From the NCBI GenBank assembly GCA_965204155.1, contig OZ241971.1, positions 4,216,001 through 4,280,000 of the forward strand: a DNA stretch of 64,000 nt, read 5' to 3'. This document shows positions 58,545 to 64,000 of the stretch, piece after piece. Numbering within the stretch: position 1 is the first letter of the stretch; every line of letters begins with the position of its first letter. This DNA comes from UBA6522 sp965204155 (lineage in GTDB: Bacteria; Pseudomonadota; Gammaproteobacteria; Steroidobacterales; Rariloculaceae). The position numbers were made by a program, and so were the translations under genes. The notes below the pieces were generated by a model that saw only the letters and a list, made by a program, of their open reading frames with translations, had not been told where the DNA came from and did no database searches.

Positions 58545-59975
58545 ATGACAGAACAGAACTACGACGTCGCCGTGATCGGCGGCGGACCGGCGGGCTATCC
58601 TGCTGCCATTCGCGCGGCCCAGAACGGGCTGCGCGTCGTCTGCGTGGACGAGTGGTGCAATCCGGATGGCAGCCGGGCGTTCGGAGGCACGTGCCTCAAC
58701 GCCGGCTGCATCCCCTCAAAGGCTTTGCTCGAGTCTTCCGAGCTTTATCATCGCGCCGCTTCGGAATTCAAGTTTCACGGCATCGGCGTGGGCGAGTTGA
58801 GCGTCGATATAGGCAAGATGCAATCGCGCAAGGACCGTATCGTCAAGCAGTTGACCCGGGGAATCGAGGCGCTGTTCAAGTCCAATGGCGTTACCGGCGT
58901 ACGCGGTCACGGACGGCTGCTGGGCGGCGGCCGCGTTGAAGTCACCGAGCCGGACGGCAACGTCTCCGAACTGATCGCCGAACATGTCGTCATCGCCACC
59001 GGCTCAACGCCCGTGGAATTGCCGGTTGCGCCGTTCGATGGCGAACGCATCGTCGATTCCTGGGGAGCGCTGGAATTCGAGACCGTACCGGAACGCCTGG
59101 GCGTGGTAGGCGCGGGCGTGGTGGGACTCGAATTGGGCAGCGTTTGGCAGCGGCTCGGCGCCGATGTCGTGATCCTGGAGGCGCTGGAAGATTTCCTCTA
59201 CATGGCGGACCAGCAGATCGCAAAGGATGCGCTCCGGCACTTCAAGCGGCAGGGACTGGACATCCGGCTCGGAGCCAACGTCCAGAGCGCCGCGGTCACC
59301 GACGGCGCTGTGGAAGTGCAGTATCAGCACGGCGGTGAAGAGCAGCGGCTGGAAGTGGACAAGCTCATCGTCTGCGTGGGGCGCCGTCCGTTCACCGCGG
59401 GCCTGCTGGGCGATGGCACCGGCGTGGAACTGGATGACAGGGGCTTTGTCCGCGTGGACGAGCAATGCCGGACCACCGCACCCCGTGTCTGGGCCGTGGG
59501 CGATGTGGTCCGCGGGCCGATGCTGGCTCACAAGGGCACCGAAGAGGGCATCATGGTGGCCGATCTCATCGCCGGAAAGATCGCGGAAGTCAACTACGAC
59601 GCTGTTCCGTCAGTGATCTACACCGCCCCGGAAATCGCGTGGGTGGGGAAAACTGAAGCGGAACTGCAGTCAGGCGGTATCGACTACAAGGTAGGGACGT
59701 TCCCGTTCGCGGCCAACGGGCGCGCCAAGGGCATGGAGCAGACCGAGGGCCTGGTCAAGCTGCTGTGCTCGGAAGACGATGACGAACTGCTCGGCGTTCA
59801 CATCGTCGGGCCCGTCGCCGGCGAACTCATCGCCGAAGCTGTGCTGGCCATGGAATTCTGCGCATCCGGCGAGGACCTGCAGCGCACGATCCACGCCCAT
59901 CCCACACTCACCGAGGCCATCCACGAGGCCGCGCTGGCCGCCGACAGCCGGGCGATCCACGCCATCAACCGCTAA
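58545..59975 (+). CDS. lpdA: Dihydrolipoamide dehydrogenase (E3)
   Basis: FAD/NAD flavoprotein that reoxidises dihydrolipoyl-E2, 476 residues. FAD motif YDVAVIGGGPAGYPAAI, redox-active cysteines C50 and C55 in GGTCLNAGCIPSK, NAD motif LGVVGAGVVGLELGSVW, and the C-terminal interface motif HAHPTLTEAIHEAAL with the catalytic His-Glu pair. It is the only E3 gene in the window, so it may also serve the E1/E2 operon at 5.3-8.7 kb. It lies 5 bp after sucB. Confidence 0.97.
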   Translation: MTEQNYDVAVIGGGPAGYPAAIRAAQNGLRVVCVDEWCNPDGSRAFGGTCLNAGCIPSKALLESSELYHRAASEFKFHGIGVGELSVDIGKMQSRKDRIVKQLTRGIEALFKSNGVTGVRGHGRLLGGGRVEVTEPDGNVSELIAEHVVIATGSTPVELPVAPFDGERIVDSWGALEFETVPERLGVVGAGVVGLELGSVWQRLGADVVILEALEDFLYMADQQIAKDALRHFKRQGLDIRLGANVQSAAVTDGAVEVQYQHGGEEQRLEVDKLIVCVGRRPFTAGLLGDGTGVELDDRGFVRVDEQCRTTAPRVWAVGDVVRGPMLAHKGTEEGIMVADLIAGKIAEVNYDAVPSVIYTAPEIAWVGKTEAELQSGGIDYKVGTFPFAANGRAKGMEQTEGLVKLLCSEDDDELLGVHIVGPVAGELIAEAVLAMEFCASGEDLQRTIHAHPTLTEAIHEAALAADSRAIHAINR

Positions 59976-59990
59976 TCTGCCCCTCAGCAG

Positions 59991-60009
59991 TCCCACAAGT
60001 GGGGGATTT
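59991..60009 (+). terminator. Weak hairpin after lpd
   Basis: TCCCAC/GTGGGG with a 2-base loop followed by GATTTC, 15 bp after the lpd stop. The stem is short; it may attenuate rather than end transcription. The rest of the 179-bp gap to yebC holds no gene. Confidence 0.35.
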
Positions 60010-60154
60010 CCCGCTATCATAGGGGTCGGCAGAGGACTTGCGGCTTGCTGCCGGTGGAGTTACGGAGTGAGTTTCCAGACTGACAGCCCCTTGGGGCGGG
60101 CGCTGTCGGCTGTTCCCATACAGCCAGTTCGTGTACGGGCCAGGAGCGATGTGA

Positions 60155-60901
60155 ATGGCTGGCCACAGTAAATGGGCCAATATCCGGTTTCGGAAAGGCG
60201 CCCAGGATGCCAAGCGCGGCAAGCTGTTCACCAAACTCATTCGCGAGATCACTGTCGCCGCCAGAGACGGCGGCGGCGACCCTGCCGCCAATCCCCGGCT
60301 GCGCGCGGCCATCGACAAGGCCCGCGGCCAGAGCATGCCCAAGGACAATATCGACCGGGCCATCAAGCGCGGCACCGGCGATGCCGAGGGAATGACCTAT
60401 GAAGAAGTCCGTTACGAGGGCTACGGCCCGGGCGGCATTGCCGTGATGGTCGATTGCCTGACCGACAACCGCAATCGTACCGTGGCCGAGGTGCGCCACG
60501 CCTTCTCGAAGTTCGGTGGCAATCTGGGCGCCGACGGATCGGTGGCCTACCTGTTCGAGCAGACGGGATTGCTCAGTTACACCTCGGGGCAGGATCCGGA
60601 CGAACTCATGGAGGGGGCGATTGACGCGGGCGCGGACGATGTCGTCGCCAATGACGACGGCTCCGCGGACGTGCTGTGCGAGCCTGCGGATTTCGATGCA
60701 GTCAAGGCTGCGATGACGGCACAGGGCCTGGCGCCCGATCACGCCCAGGTCACCATGCATGCCAGCGTCCAGACGCCCGTGCGGGCTCGACAGGCGGAGA
60801 GCCTGCTCAAGCTCCTGGACGCGCTGGATGAACTGGACGACGTGCAGCAGGTGTATTCCAACGGAGATCTCCCCACCGAACTGCTCGAGGCGACTGCATG
60901 A
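60155..60901 (+). CDS. yebC: YebC/PmpR family protein
   Basis: A 248-residue protein of the TACO1/YebC family, known either as transcriptional regulators or, in recent work, as translation factors that help ribosomes at proline stretches. N terminus MAGHSKWANIRFRKGAQDAK and YEGYGPGGIAVMVDCLTDNRNRT are invariant family motifs. AGGAG is 9 bp upstream. The stop overlaps the ruvC start by 4 nt (ATGA). The order yebC-ruvC-ruvA-ruvB is canonical. Confidence 0.97.
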   Translation: MAGHSKWANIRFRKGAQDAKRGKLFTKLIREITVAARDGGGDPAANPRLRAAIDKARGQSMPKDNIDRAIKRGTGDAEGMTYEEVRYEGYGPGGIAVMVDCLTDNRNRTVAEVRHAFSKFGGNLGADGSVAYLFEQTGLLSYTSGQDPDELMEGAIDAGADDVVANDDGSADVLCEPADFDAVKAAMTAQGLAPDHAQVTMHASVQTPVRARQAESLLKLLDALDELDDVQQVYSNGDLPTELLEATA

Positions 60902-61413
60902 GCGATTCGGTCCGCATCCTCGGCATCGACCCGGGTTCGCGGCGGACCGGCTACGGCATCATCGACGATCACGGCGCAGGCCGTGAAGCCAGGCCGGTCA
61001 CGATGGGTACCATCGCGACCAAGGGTGATCACAACGCCCGTTTGAGGCGAATCTTCTCGGAGATGGAAGACCTGGTGCGGCAATTCCGCCCGGACGAGGT
61101 TTCCATCGAGCGCGTATTCATGCACCGAAACGCCGACAGCGCGCTCAAGCTGGGCCAGGCCCGGGCGGCGGCCCTTTGCGGTACCTTCGAGGCCGATGTT
61201 CCGGTTTTCGAGTACGCCGCGCGCTACGTGAAGAAGGCGGTCGTCGGCCGTGGCGATGCCGACAAGGCTCAGGTGCAACTCATGGTCCGCGTTCTGCTGG
61301 GCCTGCGCGAAACGCCGGCGTCGGATGCGGCCGATGCACTGGCGCTGGCGCTGTGCCACGCGTACGTGCGCGGATCGCCCGCAGTGTCCGAACTGAAGGC
61401 GGTGCGGTCATGA
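60898..61413 (+). CDS. ruvC: Holliday junction resolvase RuvC
   Basis: Endonuclease that cuts Holliday junctions with RuvAB, 171 residues. Catalytic Asp11 in LGIDPGSRRTGYGI, Glu in EVSIERVFMHRNA, and the C-terminal acidic pair in TPASDAADALALAL. The start overlaps yebC by 4 nt. Its TGA overlaps an ATG (ATGA at 61410) that opens a repeat-encoded micro-ORF rather than ruvA. Confidence 0.97.
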   Translation: MSDSVRILGIDPGSRRTGYGIIDDHGAGREARPVTMGTIATKGDHNARLRRIFSEMEDLVRQFRPDEVSIERVFMHRNADSALKLGQARAAALCGTFEADVPVFEYAARYVKKAVVGRGDADKAQVQLMVRVLLGLRETPASDAADALALALCHAYVRGSPAVSELKAVRS

Positions 61414-61505
61414 AACGCAAGGCGGCGCAGTCACGATCCGGGAGGCGGCGCGATCGTGAACCGGGAGGCGGCGCGATCATGAACCGGGAGGCGGCGCGAT
61501 CATGA
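61410..61505 (+). CDS. Repeat-encoded 31-codon micro-ORF between ruvC and ruvA
   Basis: The ATG overlaps the ruvC stop (ATGA) and the TGA (61503-61505) overlaps the next ATG at 61502. It encodes an Arg/Ala/Gly-rich peptide beginning MKRKAAQSRSGRRRDREP. It is built from 23-bp tandem repeats. It probably serves as a coupling relay; no family is recognised. Confidence 0.35.
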   Translation: MKRKAAQSRSGRRRDREPGGGAIMNREAARS

Positions 61506-61524
61506 ACCGGGGGACCGCACGATC
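61434..61524. repeat. Tandem 23-bp repeats between ruvC and ruvA
   Basis: Units 61451-61473, 61474-61496 and 61497-61519 (third degenerate), preceded by a shortened 17-bp copy at 61434-61450 and followed by CGATCATGA that holds the ruvA start. Full units contain CGATCATGAACC (GTG in the first) and a purine-rich GGGAGG, so each carries its own start codon and Shine-Dalgarno-like run. Confidence 0.92.
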
Positions 61525-61528
61525 ATGA
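61502..61528 (+). CDS. 8-codon micro-ORF overlapping the ruvA start
   Basis: ATG 61502 to TGA 61526-61528 encodes MNRGTARS; its stop overlaps the ruvA ATG at 61525 (ATGA). Together with the preceding micro-ORF it gives an unbroken chain of stop/start overlaps from ruvC to ruvA. Confidence 0.3.
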   Translation: MNRGTARS

Positions 61529-62112
61529 TCGGGTTTCTGAAGGGGACTCTGGTCTCGAAGCGTCCGCCCGAACTGACGCTGGATGTGGCCGGTGTCGGCT
61601 ACGAACTCGAAGCGCCCATGTCCACGTTCTACCGCCTGCCCGAAGCCGGCGAGCCGTTGACCCTGCTGACCCATTTGATGGTGCGGGACGACGCGCACCT
61701 GCTGTACGGCTTTGCCACCGAAGCCGAGCGGTCGTTGTTCCGCAACCTGCTCAAGGTATCCGGCGTCGGCGCGCGGATCGCGCTTGCCATCCTTTCTGGA
61801 ATCAGCGCCGAGGGATTTCGGCGCAGCGTGTTCGAACGCGATCTGGTTTCGCTGACGCGAATACCGGGCATCGGCCGCAAGACTGCGGAACGGCTGATAC
61901 TGGAGATGGAGGACCGTCTCGATCCGCCGGATGCCGGCGCAGCCGACTCCGCGCAGGGCGCCACGAAGGCCGATGGCGAGGCCCGCGGCGCCTTGCAGGC
62001 GTTGGGATACCGGGCTGCTGAGGTCAACCGGATGCTCAAGGATCTCGACACGGCCGGCATGAATTCCGAACAGTTGATTCGCGAAGCGCTCAAGCGCGTT
62101 CACTCCGGGTGA
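61525..62112 (+). CDS. ruvA: Holliday junction branch-migration protein RuvA
   Basis: Junction-binding subunit of 195 residues. The start is the canonical MIGFLKGTLV. Helix-hairpin-helix motifs lie at LLKVSGVGARIALAIL and LTRIPGIGRKTAERLI; the C-terminal RuvB-binding domain begins near ARGALQALGYRAAEVN. The upstream purine run is GGGGGA with 10 bp spacing. The stop overlaps the ruvB GTG. Confidence 0.97.
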   Translation: MIGFLKGTLVSKRPPELTLDVAGVGYELEAPMSTFYRLPEAGEPLTLLTHLMVRDDAHLLYGFATEAERSLFRNLLKVSGVGARIALAILSGISAEGFRRSVFERDLVSLTRIPGIGRKTAERLILEMEDRLDPPDAGAADSAQGATKADGEARGALQALGYRAAEVNRMLKDLDTAGMNSEQLIREALKRVHSG

Positions 62113-63161
62113 CGGCAATGCACGAGGAAGCCCGATTGCTCGACGGCGCCGGCACCCATGAGGACGTGGTCTTCGACCGCGCGGTGCGGCCCCGCACGCT
62201 GGACGAGTACGTGGGGCAACCCTCGGTCAAGCGGCAGATGTGGATTTTCATGACCGCGGCGCGCAATCGCGGCGAGGCATTGGACCATACGCTCATCTTC
62301 GGCCCGCCAGGTCTCGGCAAGACCACGCTGGCGTACATCGTCGCCAACGAACTGGACGTAAACCTGCGTACCACGTCGGGACCGGTACTGGAGCGCCCGG
62401 GGGACCTGGCGGCGATTCTCACCAACCTGGAAGCCAGGGACGTCCTGTTCGTGGACGAGATCCACCGGCTCAGCCCGGTGGTGGAAGAGGTCCTCTACCC
62501 GGCACTGGAGGATTTTCGCCTGGACATCATGATCGGCGAAGGGCCGGGCGCCCGCTCGATCAAGCTGGAGTTGCCGCCGTTCACCCTGGTGGGCGCCACC
62601 ACCCGGGCGGGCTTGCTCACCTCGCCGTTGCGCGACCGATTCGGCATCGTGCAACGGCTGGAATTCTACGGAATCGACGAATTGAAGCAGATCGTGAAGC
62701 GAACCGCCGGCATCTTCGATTTGCCGGTGGACGATGCCGGTGCCCGCGAGATCGCGGCGCGTTCCCGAGGCACGCCGCGTATCGCCAACCGCCTGCTGCG
62801 CCGGGTCCGCGACTACGCCGAAGTGGAATGCGACGGCCGGGTGACCCAGCCGGTCGCCCAGGCAGCCATGGACCTGCTCGAAGTCGATCCGCACGGATTC
62901 GACAGCATGGACCGCAAGCTTCTGCTCACCGTAATCGAGAAATTCGACGGCGGACCCGTGGGCATCGACAGTCTCGCGGCCGCCATCGGAGAGGAGCGCG
63001 GCACGCTGGAAGACGTCGTGGAGCCCTTTCTGATCCAGGAAGGATTCCTGCAGCGTACCGCGCGCGGACGCATGGCCACGCGCAACGCCTATCAACACTA
63101 TGGGCTCAAGGTGCCCCGGGCGCATGAAGCGCCACCGGCGTCGCCCGGCCTGTTCGATTGA
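62109..63161 (+). CDS. ruvB: Holliday junction ATP-dependent helicase RuvB
   Basis: AAA+ motor of 350 residues that drives branch migration. Walker A GPPGLGKT (residues 65-72), Walker B DVLFVDEIH (111-119), sensor region VGATTRAGLLTSPLRDRFG with the Arg finger. GTG 62109 overlaps the ruvA stop (GTGA); an ATG three codons later is the alternative. C-terminal winged helix ends near TPRIANRLLRRVRDYAE onward. Confidence 0.97.
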   Translation: MTAMHEEARLLDGAGTHEDVVFDRAVRPRTLDEYVGQPSVKRQMWIFMTAARNRGEALDHTLIFGPPGLGKTTLAYIVANELDVNLRTTSGPVLERPGDLAAILTNLEARDVLFVDEIHRLSPVVEEVLYPALEDFRLDIMIGEGPGARSIKLELPPFTLVGATTRAGLLTSPLRDRFGIVQRLEFYGIDELKQIVKRTAGIFDLPVDDAGAREIAARSRGTPRIANRLLRRVRDYAEVECDGRVTQPVAQAAMDLLEVDPHGFDSMDRKLLLTVIEKFDGGPVGIDSLAAAIGEERGTLEDVVEPFLIQEGFLQRTARGRMATRNAYQHYGLKVPRAHEAPPASPGLFD

Positions 63162-63176
63162 ACGGCAGGCGGAACC

Positions 63177-63599
63177 ATGAAGACCCAGGTTTTGCCGGTG
63201 CGCGTGTATTTGGAGGATACGGATGCACAGGGCGTCGTCTACAACGCCAGTTACCTGCGCTTTTTCGAACGGGCGCGAACCGAGTGGTTGCGGTCGAACG
63301 GAATCGACCACAACGAATTGCGGGAGTCGGCCAACATCCTGCTGGTACTCTCCCGCATCGAGGCGCGATTCAAGGTGCCGGCAAGGCTTGACGACATGCT
63401 GGAGGTGACTGCGGAGGTGGCGGAGTTGAGCGCAGTACGATTTGTTTTCAGGCAAACCATACGCCGTGTTCCGGGAAGCGGCGAGCTGGTTTGCGGAGCG
63501 CGGGCGGAAGTGGCCTGCGTGGATGCGGATACGGGCAGGCCGCGGCGCTTGCCCGCGCAACTGTATGTGGATCTAAACGGTGGCGAGGCCGAGGGATGA
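63177..63599 (+). CDS. ybgC: YbgC-type acyl-CoA thioesterase of the tol-pal cluster
   Basis: Hot-dog fold thioesterase of 140 residues. The family signature VYLEDTDAQGVVYNASYLRF carries the catalytic Asp, followed by FFERARTEWLRSNG. It normally heads the tolQRAB-pal operon, as here. The stop overlaps the tolQ ATG (ATGA). Confidence 0.95.
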   Translation: MKTQVLPVRVYLEDTDAQGVVYNASYLRFFERARTEWLRSNGIDHNELRESANILLVLSRIEARFKVPARLDDMLEVTAEVAELSAVRFVFRQTIRRVPGSGELVCGARAEVACVDADTGRPRRLPAQLYVDLNGGEAEG

Positions 63600-64000
63600 A
63601 TAACGATCTATCGCTGATCAGCCTGATTCTGGATGCCAGCCTGGTGGTCAAGGCCGTCATGCTGATGCTGTTGGTTGCTTCCGTCGCGTCGTGGGCCATC
63701 ATCATCGAGAAGAGCCGGCTGCTGAAGCGGGCGACAGGGGCGGCGGACGAGTTCGAGGAAACGTTCTGGTCCGGGAGCGATGTCTCGGAAATATACCGGG
63801 AACTGGCGGATTCCGACGAAAGCCAGGTGGGGATGGCGGGCATCTTCGAGTCCGGTTACCGGGAATTCGGGCGGCTCCGGGAAGACCGCGCCATCAACGC
63901 CGAGCAGATCGTCGAGGGTTCGCGGCGTTCCATGCGCGTTTCCCAGGTGCGGGAAGTGGAACGGCTGGAACAGAACCTGGCCTTTCTCGCCACGGTGGGT
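63596..64000 (+). CDS. tolQ: Tol-Pal system protein TolQ (3' end outside window)
   Basis: MotA/TolQ/ExbB proton-channel family; the first 135 residues are present. The first membrane helix is AVMLMLLVASVASWAIIIEK, then a cytoplasmic loop including VSEIYRELADSDESQ and REVERLEQNLAFLATVG, which leads into the second helix region. With TolR it uses the proton gradient for outer-membrane constriction. The gene runs off the right edge. Confidence 0.95.
   Translation, partial: MNNDLSLISLILDASLVVKAVMLMLLVASVASWAIIIEKSRLLKRATGAADEFEETFWSGSDVSEIYRELADSDESQVGMAGIFESGYREFGRLREDRAINAEQIVEGSRRSMRVSQVREVERLEQNLAFLATVG

Noticed and set aside
61434..61524. CRISPR-like or iteron-like 23-bp repeats
   Set aside because: No spacers, no replication gene nearby; the repeats carry start codons and lie in the ruv operon.
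62100..63560. 486-codon minus-strand frame across ruvB and ybgC
   Set aside because: Spans two genuine plus-strand genes and their junction; no recognisable protein.

Overview
The window reads as GC-rich chromosomal DNA of a gammaproteobacterium, probably an uncultured, aerobic, TonB-receptor-rich heterotroph. The evidence is a canonical yebC-ruvC-ruvA-ruvB-ybgC-tolQ run at the right end, a sucA-sucB-lpd operon, a FabA-type dehydratase, and four TonB-dependent receptors (TBDRs) of the kind common in marine gammaproteobacteria. There are no rRNA genes, CRISPR arrays, phage modules or intact insertion sequences. One tRNA-Arg(CCU) is present. Genus or species cannot be fixed from the sequence alone.

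Layout. 1-8.7 kb: a Gfo/Idh/MocA oxidoreductase (cut by the window edge), a sodium:solute symporter, a TBDR, and an E1-alpha/E1-beta/E2 2-oxoacid dehydrogenase operon without its own E3. 8.7-13.9 kb: an iron or cobalamin-type TBDR plus PepSY membrane protein, divergent from a membrane-tethered winged-helix regulator. 13.9-19.1 kb: a two-subunit molybdenum hydroxylase (2Fe-2S subunit plus Tat-exported large subunit), followed 32 bp later by an unusual 755-residue fusion of a DUF429-like domain to a P-loop ATPase. 19.2-24.3 kb: small enzymes, two of them carrying signal peptides on normally cytosolic folds, plus Alr, an AcuI/YhdH-type reductase and a pterin dehydratase. 24.3-29.8 kb: one operon encoding an AprA/fumarate-reductase-like flavoprotein, a two-cluster ferredoxin and a complete tripartite tricarboxylate transporter (TctA, B, C). 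29.9-37.7 kb: an exported CocE/NonD hydrolase and two tandem paralogous TBDRs. 37.9-40.1 kb: a small exported protein, then a decayed patch (5'-truncated Rpn-type nuclease gene, orphan XRE regulator). 40.2-45.6 kb: exported alpha/beta hydrolase, ACMSD-like amidohydrolase, plant-type FNR, AAHS-like MFS transporter, FabA and the tRNA. 45.7-54.0 kb: DUF885 lipoprotein, threonine aldolase, DUF2784, exported NAD(P)-binding protein, DUF4397 lipoprotein, DUF1643, holin-like protein, DUF3187 and a cytochrome c lipoprotein. 54.1-64.0 kb: 2-oxoglutarate dehydrogenase operon, yebC, ruvCAB, ybgC and the start of tolQ.

How it works together. Most of the left two thirds looks like uptake and oxidation of organic acids or esters: outer-membrane receptors, periplasmic hydrolases and binding protein, inner-membrane transporters, then flavin, Fe-S, Mo and 2-oxoacid dehydrogenases. 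The sucA/sucB/lpd operon supplies the TCA step and the only E3 in view, which may also serve the first 2-oxoacid dehydrogenase.

Most unusual signal: short tandem duplications of 15-30 bp occur at seven or more places. At two gene junctions (tctA/tctB and ruvC/ruvA) the repeats encode Arg-rich micro-ORFs that overlap both flanking genes by 4-nt stop/start overlaps, giving an unbroken translational relay. The DUF429-ATPase fusion behind the Mo-hydroxylase is the best candidate for an undescribed protein.
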